Below are positions 36,543-44,571 of a DNA stretch of 64,000 bases, piece after piece. Every line of letters begins with the position of its first letter. Within the stretch, counting starts at the first letter, position 1. Source of the stretch: Methylorubrum extorquens (GTDB taxonomy: Bacteria > Pseudomonadota > Alphaproteobacteria > Rhizobiales > Beijerinckiaceae); contig NZ_JALJXF010000001.1 of the NCBI RefSeq assembly GCF_024169925.1, forward strand, positions 4,408,001-4,472,000. Reading direction: 5' to 3'. Below the pieces are notes generated by a model. The model saw only the letters and a program-made list of their open reading frames with translations. It ran no database searches and was not told the origin of the DNA. A program made the translations under genes and the position numbers.

Positions 36543-37415
36543 TCACCTGACGGAGACGGTTCGAAGCTCCGCCGTGCTGCCCAGGATCGTCTCCTGTAAC
36601 GCCATCGCAACGGGATGCTGGCGGCCTGAGCCGAGCACCACGAACTCGACATCGCCGATCGCAGGCAATCCGGCCGTCTTCGGGACAGGGGTCAGTCCCG
36701 GCGGCATCACTCTGGCCGAGTGCGGCGCGATGCCCAGGCCCGCTTCGACGGCTGCGCGCAGCCCCATCAGGCTGCCGCTGGTGCAGGCGATCCGCCAAGA
36801 GCGGCCCGCCGCTTCGAGGGCATCGAGCGCCAGGGTGCGCGTCATCGACGGTGGCGGATAGAGGACCAACGGCAACGGCAGCGCCGGATCGGGAACGAAG
36901 CCGGGCCGGCCCGCCCAGATCAGCTCTTCGGCCCATGCCAGCTCGCCGCGCGGATCGCCGCGTCGGCGTTTGCAGAAGATCACGTCCAGTTCGCCCGCGT
37001 CGTAGCCCTGGTAGAGGACCCGGCTGAGCCCGACGGTCAGTTGCAGATCCACGGACGGGTGGCGATCCGCGAAACGCGCCAGAACCTGTGCCAGGGCTGT
37101 CAGGGTGTAGTCTTCGGAGACGCCGAGGCGGATGCGGCCGCGTAGGCCACTGGGCGAGAAGAAGGCGCGAAGCCGGTCGTGCGCCTCCAGCACGTCGCGC
37201 GCAAAGCCGATCATGGCTTGGCCGTCCGGCGTCGGGGCGACCCTATGAGTATCCCGCATGAGGAGGGAACGGTCGAGCGCCTGTTCCAGCCGCGCGATGT
37301 GTCCGCTGATCGTGGATTGCCGCACGCCGAGCGTCTGCGCTGCGGCCGTGAAGCTGCCGCTCTCGAGCACGACTAGGAAGGAGCGGATTTGATCGACGCT
37401 CAGGCTGCTCATCAT
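36543..37415 (-). CDS. LysR family transcriptional regulator
   Basis: A 290-residue LTTR. N-terminal winged HTH (residues 5-64: LSVDQIRSFLVVLESGSFTAAAQTLGVRQSTISGHIARLEQAL) and a periplasmic-binding-like effector domain. Two adjacent ATGs (37415 and 37412) are possible starts. It is divergent from the small membrane protein and DUF1275 gene and convergent with the transporter operon. Target unknown; divergent orientation points to 37511-38477. Confidence 0.87.
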   Translation of the reverse strand: MMSSLSVDQIRSFLVVLESGSFTAAAQTLGVRQSTISGHIARLEQALDRSLLMRDTHRVAPTPDGQAMIGFARDVLEAHDRLRAFFSPSGLRGRIRLGVSEDYTLTALAQVLARFADRHPSVDLQLTVGLSRVLYQGYDAGELDVIFCKRRRGDPRGELAWAEELIWAGRPGFVPDPALPLPLVLYPPPSMTRTLALDALEAAGRSWRIACTSGSLMGLRAAVEAGLGIAPHSARVMPPGLTPVPKTAGLPAIGDVEFVVLGSGRQHPVAMALQETILGSTAELRTVSVR

Positions 37416-37510
37416 GCTTCGTGATAGCCGATATCCTTCCCGTTCTGGAGCCCGGCAGGCCTAGGGTTCAGGCCGACCCTCCTCACGAGCCTTTTCGTCG
37501 AGCTTTCCCG

Positions 37511-37729
37511 ATGACCGCTCCCGTTGCCATAGCCATGATCTTCATCAGCGGCTTCGTCGCGATCCCGACATTCGGGAGATGGGCGCATCAGATCACGGAA
37601 GGGCTCGTCTTCCTTCTGACGACCCTGCTGCTGGTCACTGGGATCATGTTCCTTTGCGATCACTGGCCAGATTACTACACCAGCCCCCAAATATCGATCG
37701 CCATGACTGAAACATCGCCCGAAAATTGA
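37511..37729 (+). CDS. Small two-helix membrane protein (hypothetical)
   Basis: A 72-residue frame with two hydrophobic segments, VAIAMIFISGFVAIPTF and EGLVFLLTTLLLVTGIMFL, then a polar tail. The ribosome-binding site is weak. It sits between the LysR gene and the DUF1275 gene with good spacing. Unrecognised; real but uncharacterised is plausible. Confidence 0.4.
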   Translation: MTAPVAIAMIFISGFVAIPTFGRWAHQITEGLVFLLTTLLLVTGIMFLCDHWPDYYTSPQISIAMTETSPEN

Positions 37730-37772
37730 TGCATCGCAGCAACCTACTCGCCACCAACCTAGAGAAAGCCTC

Positions 37773-38477
37773 GTGAAGCTGAAGATCACAAGGGGCGGTA
37801 CGTCCGCTGGAAACGCCCTCGCCTTTGTCGCAGGCTTCGTCGATGCCGCGGCCTTCATCGCGCTGACAGGTCTGTTCACGGCGCATGTCACCGGAAACTT
37901 CGTCCTGATCGGTGCCGAATTGGTTGCGAGTTCGACGGGTGTGCTGGCGAAGCTTCTTGCGCTGCCCGTCTTCATGGGGGCGGTCGCAGGGGCCCGCATC
38001 CTCGTGCTGCTCTTGGAGCAAGGGGATGCCGACCCGCTGCCCTGGCTGCTCGCCGTTGAGGCGGCCTTCCTCGTGGGTTTCGGCCTGTGCGGGTCTCTGT
38101 TGTCGCCGCTGGATGCGCCGGACGGTGCCCCGGCTCTGGTCGTCGGCATGCTCGCCGTCGCGGCCATGGGTGTGCAGAACGCGATCGGTCGTCTCTCGCT
38201 CGGCCATCTCGCCCCGACCACGGTGATGACCGTGAGCGTAAGCCAGGCCGTCATCGATGCAACGGATCTCGCCCTCAGAACATCCGGCAACCCCGCTCAG
38301 ACGCGCGCGCGTCTGCTGCGTGTGCTGCCTGCCATTCTGACCTTCGCCGCGGGTGCCCTGTGCGGAGCCTTCGGGATCGCCTATCTGGCCTTCGGCTGTA
38401 TCACGCTGCCGATCATGGTCCTCATCAGCTTGATCGTCCTGGCCATGATGCCCGCCGAAGCGGACGCCGTGACGTGA
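37773..38477 (+). CDS. DUF1275 (YoaK-type) membrane protein
   Basis: A 234-residue protein with six or so TM helices. GNALAFVAGFVDAAAFIALTGLFTAHVTGNFVLIGA at the N-terminus is the DUF1275 signature (GFVDA, HxTGN) and GMLAVAAMGVQNAIGRLSL the second conserved block. GTG start at 37773. Function is unknown; family members are often divergent from LysR genes, as here. Confidence 0.88.
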   Translation: MKLKITRGGTSAGNALAFVAGFVDAAAFIALTGLFTAHVTGNFVLIGAELVASSTGVLAKLLALPVFMGAVAGARILVLLLEQGDADPLPWLLAVEAAFLVGFGLCGSLLSPLDAPDGAPALVVGMLAVAAMGVQNAIGRLSLGHLAPTTVMTVSVSQAVIDATDLALRTSGNPAQTRARLLRVLPAILTFAAGALCGAFGIAYLAFGCITLPIMVLISLIVLAMMPAEADAVT

Positions 38478-38745
38478 GCCACGCCAGCGATATCTCGAAT
38501 CGCGGTCGACCAGGAAGGCTGCGCAATCGAACGGCCTCTCTTGAGCGATGAGGGAACTGCCGCCTTCCACGCTCAGCAACCTGTCACATGGTCGATCTGG
38601 TCAGGTTCCGAACCCAGAACCGGTCTGACGCTTCCTGCTCCCGCGGCCCTCCTGGCCCTGGTCTTGCTCTGAAATCCCCTCGGGCGCCCATGCGCGGCGT
38701 CGGCAAGCCGCGGCGGACAACGCCGTCGAAAAGGGGCAGACACTC

Positions 38746-39819
38746 ATGATGGGCAACATCGTCACGCGCGTGGCCGCGGCACTCCTGTGCGCGGCCGTCG
38801 CGGCGGCTCCGGCGCGGGCGGCGGACAAGCTCAAGGTGGGCTTCGTCTATGTCGGCCCGGTCGCCGATTACGGCTATTCCTACCAGCACGATCTGAGCCG
38901 GAAGGCGCTGGCCGAGGCGTTGCCCGGCCAAGTCGAGACGACCTTCCTCGAAAACGTGCCCGAAGCCGACAGCGAGCGCTCGATCGAGAAGCTCGCCCGC
39001 TCGGGCGCCAGCCTGATCTTCACGACCTCCTTCGGCTTCATGGAGCCGACCCTGAAGGTCGCCAGGAAATTCCCCAAGGTGAAGTTCGCCCATGCCACCG
39101 GCTACAAGCGGGCCGACAACGTTTCCACCTACTCGGCCCGCTTCTACGAGGGCCGCTACATCTGCGGGAAGATTGCCGGCAAGCTGTCGAAATCGGGCAC
39201 CGTCGGCTACATCGCCTCCTTTCCGATCCCCGAAGTCGTGAGCGGCATCAACGCCTTCATGCTCGGCGCGCAATCGGTCAACCCGGACATCAAGATCAAG
39301 ATCGTCTGGGTGAACACGTGGTTCGACCCCGGCAAGGAGGCGGAGGCCGCCAAGGCATTGCTGGCGCAGGGCGCCGACATCCTGACCCAGCACACCGATT
39401 CCGCCGCGCCGCTTCAGGAAGCGGAGAAGGCCGGCAAGCTCGCCTTCGGCCAATCCTCCGACCAGTACCGCTTCGCCCCGAAGGCGCAGCTCACCTCGAT
39501 CGTCGACGATTGGAACGGCTACGTCATCGCGGAGGCCAAGGCCGTTCTCGATGGCACCTGGAAGAGCGGGGACACCTGGGCCGGCATCAAGGACGGCATG
39601 GTCGTGCTGGCACCCTTCACCAACATGCCCGACGACGTGAAGGCGCTGGCCGAGGAGACGAAAAAAGGGATCGTCGAGGGCAGGATCCACCCGTTCCAGG
39701 GGCCGGTGCTCAAGCAGGACGGCTCGGTCGCGGTAAAGGAGGGCGAGCACGCCCCCGATCCGATGATCCTCGGCATGAATTGGTACGTGAAGGGGATCGA
39801 CGACCGGCTGACGCAGTAG
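38746..39819 (+). CDS. BMP-family ABC substrate-binding protein, probably for system 2
   Basis: A 357-residue exported protein. The Sec signal ends at AAPARAAD, then the BMP domain KLKVGFVYVGPVADYGYSYQHDLSRKALAEAL with LIFTTSFGFMEPTLKVARKFPKVKFAHATGYK and GFMLGAQS-like segments. It lacks a Tat motif, unlike the paralogue at 29572. System 2 (30900-36324) has no binding protein of its own, so this separated gene is the natural partner. AAAAGGGG upstream is a possible ribosome-binding site. A strong bidirectional terminator follows. Confidence 0.86.
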   Translation: MMGNIVTRVAAALLCAAVAAAPARAADKLKVGFVYVGPVADYGYSYQHDLSRKALAEALPGQVETTFLENVPEADSERSIEKLARSGASLIFTTSFGFMEPTLKVARKFPKVKFAHATGYKRADNVSTYSARFYEGRYICGKIAGKLSKSGTVGYIASFPIPEVVSGINAFMLGAQSVNPDIKIKIVWVNTWFDPGKEAEAAKALLAQGADILTQHTDSAAPLQEAEKAGKLAFGQSSDQYRFAPKAQLTSIVDDWNGYVIAEAKAVLDGTWKSGDTWAGIKDGMVVLAPFTNMPDDVKALAEETKKGIVEGRIHPFQGPVLKQDGSVAVKEGEHAPDPMILGMNWYVKGIDDRLTQ

Positions 39820-39839
39820 GGGTGGGCACCCCGGAAATG

Positions 39840-39871
39840 GAGGCGCCGCCGGAGCGATCCGGCGGCGCCTC
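39840..39871. terminator. Bidirectional terminator between convergent genes
   Basis: Perfect 13-bp stem GAGGCGCCGCCGG / CCGGCGGCGCCTC with a 6-nt loop, between the BMP gene stop (39819) and the stop of the convergent small secreted protein (39890). A short T-run follows on the + strand. Confidence 0.75.
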
Positions 39872-39889
39872 TTCGCGTTTCGATGCCGG

Positions 39890-40159
39890 TCAGGGACGTG
39901 GCGGGGGCGGCAGGCGGCGCTCTCCGGCCGGGTGCGGGGCGGTCTCCACCGGCACGCCTGTGCCGGGCGCTGCCGGGATCGCCTCGCCCGAACGGAACGC
40001 CTCCCGCTCGTTCGGGAGGGCCGCCGCTCCCTCCGTGCCGCCTGGCGCGGTCGCCCCTGGGCTGCCGGCCGGGGCGCCGGTCGACCCTTGGGCCAAGGCC
40101 GCACCGCCCAGGCCCGCGAGGACGCTCAGAGCGAGCGTGGCTGTCGTGATGAGACGCAT
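39890..40159 (-). CDS. Small secreted TAPGG-motif protein 1
   Basis: An 89-residue protein. The signal peptide is MRLITTATLALSVLAGLGGAALAQ, followed by GAPAGSPGATAPGG and a low-complexity Pro/Ala/Gly-rich tail ending RRLPPPPRP. The 14-residue motif aligns without gaps to three other small secreted proteins at 40231, 41235 and 41894. Start chosen for the signal peptide; longer upstream in-frame extensions would spoil it. Function unknown. Confidence 0.62.
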   Translation of the reverse strand: MRLITTATLALSVLAGLGGAALAQGSTGAPAGSPGATAPGGTEGAAALPNEREAFRSGEAIPAAPGTGVPVETAPHPAGERRLPPPPRP

Positions 40160-40230
40160 GGGACGGACTTTCCGGTTGCGGAGAAGAGGGCGCGCGATGT
40201 CGCCGGGCGGCAGGGATCCTGGCTTGCGTC

Positions 40231-40437
40231 TCACCGATGACGCTTCCGGTGCGAACGGGCGGCCTTGCCGCGCCGTCCGCCCGGAGCGGTGACGCGCGAT
40301 TGGCCGGCCGGCGGCGTCACCGTGCCCTGCGCACGGGCGCCGGGAGCCGTGGCGACGCCGCTGCCGAGGCAGAAGGCTGCGACGAACCAAGCGAGGAGAG
40401 GTAGGCTGAGGCCGAGAAAGGCCCGTTTCGCGCGCAT
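40231..40437 (-). CDS. Small secreted TAPGG-motif protein 2
   Basis: A 68-residue protein with a GGGAG ribosome-binding site before ATG 40437, a hydrophobic signal (LGLSLPLLAWFVAAFCLGSG ending near GARAQ), the motif TPPAGQSRVTAPGG and a strongly basic tail (KAARSHRKRHR). It lies 71 nt upstream of protein 1 on the same strand. The basic tail suggests binding to an acidic polymer or surface; that is speculation. Confidence 0.58.
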   Translation of the reverse strand: MRAKRAFLGLSLPLLAWFVAAFCLGSGVATAPGARAQGTVTPPAGQSRVTAPGGRRGKAARSHRKRHR

Positions 40438-40658
40438 CGTCGAGGCTCCCGTCGGGCCGTGCCGGCCACCGTTTGCACGGCTGGCTTCAGCAAGGGCCGT
40501 GCCGCCGGGACCGATCGAACGGCTCGCCCGAGCACCGGCAGCAGTTGCCGCAACGGTCGCTCGGTGCCGTTGCGGAAGGCGCACCCGATCCCCTGCGCCT
40601 GCATCGCCGCGGTCGCCCCCCGTCTCCGGATTGAGGGCGGCAGCAAAGGTAAAGAATG

Positions 40659-40674
40659 CGTTTCACGTGAAACA
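40659..40674. other. parS-like ParB-binding site
   Basis: CGTTTCACGTGAAACA matches the universal chromosomal parS consensus TGTTTCACGTGAAACA at 15 of 16 positions, with the complete 14-bp palindrome GTTTCACGTGAAAC intact. It is intergenic. ParB sites mark the origin-proximal centromere region of bacterial chromosomes and are also found on chromids and plasmids. No parA, parB or obvious oriC is in the window. Confidence 0.65.
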
Positions 40675-40719
40675 AGCCGCTCAGGTCGCAGCGTCGATGG
40701 GCGTGAAGGTCCGCGCCTT

Positions 40720-40872
40720 TCACGGGTTCATCGGGCCGACGGGATCGATGAGTCGCTCGAAGCCGAGTTGGTCGGTCTCTGCCCGCTTGTGCCGGGGGCC
40801 GTCCTCCAGCGTGTCGATATGTGGGTTGGCGCACGAGACGCCGCGCGCCTCGTGCGTCTCGACAATGGGGGT
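40720..40872 (-). pseudogene. Possible 3' remnant of a coding gene
   Basis: A 50-codon open frame without start codon, bounded upstream by a stop, reads like the end of a real protein: VETHEARGVSCANPHIDTLE, RAETDQLGFERLIDPVGPMN, stop. Its residue mix is more protein-like than neighbouring frames, which are Arg/Pro-rich. Not recognised; it may be a decayed fragment. Confidence 0.3.
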
Positions 40873-41234
40873 TTAGCCCGTCGCGACGCATCTGCTGCCC
40901 TACGACGCCCTGACCGATGAGGCCGCCGCGCCCTCGTAGACGGGCGCGGGAAGCGGGGATTGGTGCGCAACAGCACTCGCGGAGAAAGAGGCGTGCCAGA
41001 AGACGCACTCTGTCAAAAAAATCTGCAATCTCATGCTAACACTCAGTCGAAACTGGTCTTTTCGGGCGAGATCGACCAAACGGCGTTGAGCCTTCATCTC
41101 GGCTGTGCCGTATCTATGTGCACAAGCCCAAAGCAGTTCATGTTGTTTTACAAGGCATCGGTGCTCAGTTTGTGGGACATGCGACGTCGCTTGGTCTGAT
41201 CGCGACGCCGAAACCAATCTCGGAGATTGACGAC

Positions 41235-41483
41235 ATGATCTCACGCATCGTTGCAGGCGCGGCCCTTACCCTCGCCCTCACCACCGCCGCCTCGGCCCAG
41301 AGCTACAACGCCCCGGCCGGCATCCCCGCCGTCACCGCTCCGGGCGGCCTCGTCGGCATCGCCGGTCCGGGCAATGTCGAGCGCTACCTGGACCGTGACG
41401 GCCGCCACGGCACCGTGTCCGTCGATGGCGTCTACACCACCGGCTCCACTGTCCGGGGCACCCACACCGTTCGCGGGCGCTGA
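41235..41483 (+). CDS. Small secreted TAPGG-motif protein 3
   Basis: An 82-residue protein: signal peptide MISRIVAGAALTLALTTAAS-AQ, then SYNAPAGIPAVTAPGG, GNVERYLDRDGRHGTVSVDG and a basic end (GTHTVRGR). Bases 41274-41355 are 80/82 identical to 41930-42011 in protein 4, so the two arose by recent duplication, or are held alike by conversion. Upstream sequence is AT-richer than average. Function unknown. Confidence 0.7.
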   Translation: MISRIVAGAALTLALTTAASAQSYNAPAGIPAVTAPGGLVGIAGPGNVERYLDRDGRHGTVSVDGVYTTGSTVRGTHTVRGR

Positions 41484-41485
41484 TC

Positions 41486-41514
41486 CGGTTTCCGCTTGAT
41501 CCAAGCGGGGACCG
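41486..41514 (+). terminator. Hairpin after small secreted protein 3
   Basis: CGGTTTCCGCTTG / CAAGCGGGGACCG with a 3-nt loop (two G-U pairs), starting 2 nt after the stop codon. Probable terminator. Confidence 0.5.
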
Positions 41515-41584
41515 TATCGCTCAGCCCACGCGGCGCCTGAGGAGAGTCCCCATCGCGCCAGCGCGAGGGGATCCCGCCGAGGCC

Positions 41585-41619
41585 CAAATCCGTCATCCCG
41601 AAGGGATCAACCGGATTTG
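41585..41619. repeat. Nested intergenic palindrome
   Basis: Outer arms CAAATCCG / CGGATTTG enclose an inner ATCCC-GAA-GGGAT hairpin. It lies in a roughly 410-nt gap (41484-41893) with no supported gene, and resembles a dispersed intergenic repeat. Confidence 0.45.
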
Positions 41620-41893
41620 GCATGACGCATCCGGATGGTCCGACAACCGCCGTTTCAAGGGTCCGAAGGGCTGGCCGCGCATTACCGCAGCCGGCCCTTT
41701 TCCATGGAATCCAGGCCAGGGCACGAACGGGCCCTGCCTCATGCCGGCCGGAAGCTCATCTCCAGCTTTTCGACTTTCTCGAACGTTTCGTTCGATCTTA
41801 TTCCAGTTTTCGGAAAGCTCGTGCAGGTCCATCTTCGCTTCATCAGATGACGGACGAACCGGCCGTCACCGCCGCCCATTGATGGAGTGTCCC

Positions 41894-42124
41894 ATGTCCC
41901 GCATCTTCGCCGCTTCCGTCCTCGCCCTTGCCCTCACCACCGCCGCCTCGGCCCAGAGCTACAACGCCCCGGCCGGCATCCCCACCGTCACCGCCCCGGG
42001 CGGCCTCGTCGACGATGTCGGCGGCGTGCAGCGCCCGACGGTGCGCGACACCCGCCTCGGAACCCTGCCGGCGGACGCCAACCTGACCACCGGCTCGGTG
42101 GGGCGGACGCATCACGCGCGCTGA
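41894..42124 (+). CDS. Small secreted TAPGG-motif protein 4
   Basis: A 76-residue protein: signal MSRIFAASVLALALTTAAS-AQ, then SYNAPAGIPTVTAPGG and a variable tail ending GSVGRTHHAR. ATG 41894 is preferred over 41882 because GGAG at 41884-41887 is correctly spaced for it. The N-terminal half is nearly identical to protein 3, while the C-terminal halves differ completely apart from a basic end. Confidence 0.7.
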   Translation: MSRIFAASVLALALTTAASAQSYNAPAGIPTVTAPGGLVDDVGGVQRPTVRDTRLGTLPADANLTTGSVGRTHHAR

Positions 42125-42150
42125 CGGTCCCAAAATCCGCGCGCATCCCG

Positions 42151-42178
42151 AAGCCGGCCCTCGCGAGGGGGCCGGCTT
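42151..42178 (+). terminator. Rho-independent terminator after protein 4
   Basis: 10-bp stem AAGCCGGCCC / GGGCCGGCTT with an 8-nt loop, followed by TCGGTCGTTTT, 26 nt downstream of the stop. Confidence 0.7.
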
Positions 42179-42260
42179 TCGGTCGTTTTCGGCTGCGGCT
42201 TCGCGCTTGCTTGTCGGGTGTTCTCGCCGCGGCGGGAGGCCGGGTTGGGGGCATAAGCGC

Positions 42261-43184
42261 ATGCAGGGACCGGGGACGCCGACACTCGACCAGCTCCGGG
42301 TGTTCCTCACCGTGGTCGAGACCGGCAGCTTCGCCGCGGCCGGGCGCCGTCTCAACCGCGCGACTTCGGTCATCAGCTACGCGATCGCCAATCTGGAGCT
42401 TCAGCTCGGTCTGCCGCTGTTCGATCGCGAGGCGACGCGCCGGCCCCAGCTCACCGAAGGCGGCCGGGCCGTGCTGGCGGAGGCCCGCACCGTCGCCCAC
42501 GGCATCGACACGCTGCGAGCCAAGGTGAGCGGCCTGCTCGGCGGTCTCGAAGCCGAACTCGGCTTCGTGTCGAGCGTGCTGATGCCCGGCGCCCGGCTCG
42601 TCGATGCGCTCACCGCGTTCCAGGTAGCCTTCCCGACCGTGTCCTTGCGCCTCAACGTCGAGGCGCTCGGGGCAGCCCAGCAACTCGTCACGGATGGCCG
42701 GGCCGATCTCGGGATCACCGTGGAACTGTGGACCCGCGACAGCGATCCGCTCGAACTGATCTCCGTGGGCGAGGTCGAGATGCTGCCCGTCGCTGCGCCG
42801 AACCATCCGCTTGCCGGGGCGGCCGGCCTGATGCCGGGGGCGGCGCGCGATCATGTCCAGCTCGTCATCACCGACCGCTCGCCGCTGTCGCAGGATCAGG
42901 AATTCGGGGTGGTCGCCAACCGCACATGGCGGCTGTCGGACCTCAGCACCAAGCACACGCTGCTGCTCGCCGGAATCGGATGGGGCAGCATGCCCGCGCA
43001 CATGGTCGAGGCGGACATCGCCGCCGGCCGCCTCGTCGAGCTGGATCTACCCGACGTCCGGCGCCGCCGGCTGCCGCTCACGGTGATCTACCGCACCGGC
43101 CATCCCCCGGGACCGGCCGGGCGCTGGCTGATCCGCCGCTTCGTCGAGCAGGCGGAGCGCGAGGCCGCGGCGCGGGCGGCCTGA
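42261..43184 (+). CDS. LysR family transcriptional regulator
   Basis: A 307-residue LTTR: HTH in residues 8-67 (PTLDQLRVFLTVVETGSFAAAGRRLNRATSVISYAIANLELQLG) and an effector-binding domain. It is convergent with the guanine deaminase (stops 13 nt apart), so it does not share a promoter with it, but may still control the purine oxidation genes. Effector unknown. Confidence 0.87.
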   Translation: MQGPGTPTLDQLRVFLTVVETGSFAAAGRRLNRATSVISYAIANLELQLGLPLFDREATRRPQLTEGGRAVLAEARTVAHGIDTLRAKVSGLLGGLEAELGFVSSVLMPGARLVDALTAFQVAFPTVSLRLNVEALGAAQQLVTDGRADLGITVELWTRDSDPLELISVGEVEMLPVAAPNHPLAGAAGLMPGAARDHVQLVITDRSPLSQDQEFGVVANRTWRLSDLSTKHTLLLAGIGWGSMPAHMVEADIAAGRLVELDLPDVRRRRLPLTVIYRTGHPPGPAGRWLIRRFVEQAEREAAARAA

Positions 43185-43197
43185 CGAGCGAAGAGGT

Positions 43198-44571
43198 TCA
43201 GGCGCCCGAGCGGACCGCCCCATCCGTCGCCGGATAGACCAGCGGGTCACCCGCGCGCCGGTTGTCGTAGACGGCCTCGCCCGCGATCCAGGTCGCGCGC
43301 ACCGTGCGGTGGTCGCCGAGCGTCATCAGCACGAACAGCAACTCCTCGATGCTGGAGCAGGTGCCGGTGCGAAAGCCCAGGAGCGGCGTCGCGGCGAGGT
43401 CGAGGACGCAGAGATCCGCATCGTGCCCCGGCGCGATCCGCCCGATCCGGTCGTCCAACCGCAGCGCTTCGGCGCCGCCGAGCGTCGCGAGCCAGAACGC
43501 CCGGACCGCGTCGAGCCGGGTGCCGCGCAACGCGGCGACCTTGTAGGACTCGCCGAGCGTCTTCAGCAGCGACAGGGTGGTGCCGGCGCCGACATCGGTG
43601 CCGAGCCCGACCCGCACCGGGCGGCGCGGATCGAGGGCGTCGAACAGCCGGAACAGGCCGCTGCCGAGGAAGCCGTTCGAGGTCGGGCAATGGGCGATCG
43701 CCGCGCCGCTGGCGTGGCAGGTGCAGAAATCCTCCTCCGAGAGGTGGATCGCATGGCCGAGCACCGTGCGCGGGCCGACGAGGCCGGACTGCACGTAGAC
43801 GTCGAGATAGCTCGCCCGGTCGGGGAACAGCTCGCGCACCCAGGCGATCTCGTCAGTGTTCTCGCACAGATGGGTCTGGAGGAAGAGGTCGTCGTGCTCC
43901 CGCATCAAGGTGCCGGCGGCATCGAGCTGGGCCTGCGTGCAGGAGGGGGCAAAGCGCGGCGTGACGCAGTAATGCTGGCGCCCGCGCCCGTGCCAGCGGG
44001 CGATCAGGGCCCGGCTCTCGTCGTAACCCCGCTGCGCCGTGTCGAGGAGCCCGGCCGGGGCGTTGCGGTCCATCAGGACCTTGCCGGCGATCATCCGGGT
44101 GTTGAAGCGGGCCGATTCAGCGAAGAACGCCTCGACCGAGCCGGGATGGACCGTGCAGTAGACCACCGCCGTGGTGGTGCCCGCGCCCAGGATCTCGCGG
44201 AAGAACAGCTTGGCCACCCGCTCGGCATGGGCCTGATCCGCGAACTGCAACTCGGCGGGGAAGGTGTATTTCTCGAGCCAGGCCAGCAGCTGCTCGCCGT
44301 AGGAGGCGATCATCTGCAGCTGCGGATAATGGACGTGGGTATCGATCAGGCCGGGCAGGATCAGGGCGTTCTCGTAGGTCGTGACCGCGACGCCCGCCGG
44401 GATGCGGTCCGACAGGTCGGAAAAGTCGCCGAAGGCGGTGATACGCCCGTCCTCGATCAGGATCAGGGCATCGGCCACGTGCTGGAGACAGCCCTCGCTC
44501 AGGAAGGGGTTGCCGGTCAGGCTCACCGCCTGTCCGCGGATCGCCCGCATCCGGGCCGGTGCCGCCGTCAT
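43198..44571 (-). CDS. guaD: Guanine deaminase
   Basis: A 457-residue amidohydrolase of normal GuaD length. Metal ligands: PGLIDTHVHYPQ, QTHLCENTDEI, GHAIHLSEED and LGTDVGAGTTLSLLKT; the SYGEQLLAWLEKYTFPAE segment is the guanine-specific signature. It converts guanine to xanthine and ammonia. The ATG overlaps the stop of the molybdenum hydroxylase by 4 nt, so xanthine production and oxidation are co-translated. Start chosen at that overlap; the longer upstream frame is a shadow of the preceding gene. Confidence 0.93.
   Translation of the reverse strand: MTAAPARMRAIRGQAVSLTGNPFLSEGCLQHVADALILIEDGRITAFGDFSDLSDRIPAGVAVTTYENALILPGLIDTHVHYPQLQMIASYGEQLLAWLEKYTFPAELQFADQAHAERVAKLFFREILGAGTTTAVVYCTVHPGSVEAFFAESARFNTRMIAGKVLMDRNAPAGLLDTAQRGYDESRALIARWHGRGRQHYCVTPRFAPSCTQAQLDAAGTLMREHDDLFLQTHLCENTDEIAWVRELFPDRASYLDVYVQSGLVGPRTVLGHAIHLSEEDFCTCHASGAAIAHCPTSNGFLGSGLFRLFDALDPRRPVRVGLGTDVGAGTTLSLLKTLGESYKVAALRGTRLDAVRAFWLATLGGAEALRLDDRIGRIAPGHDADLCVLDLAATPLLGFRTGTCSSIEELLFVLMTLGDHRTVRATWIAGEAVYDNRRAGDPLVYPATDGAVRSGA

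Larger units (their letters stand above)
40438..41234. other. Gene-poor stretch with parS-like site
   Basis: Almost 800 nt between divergent small secreted-protein genes without a supported intact gene. It holds the parS-like palindrome (40659) and a possible gene remnant (40720-40872). From about 41010 the composition becomes AT-richer and likely carries the promoter of the gene at 41235. Confidence 0.5.

Noticed and set aside
41593..41832. 79-codon minus-strand frame starting MDLHELSENWNKIERN
   Set aside because: Start is protein-like but the rest covers an intergenic palindrome and has no ribosome-binding site or recognisable domain; insufficient support.
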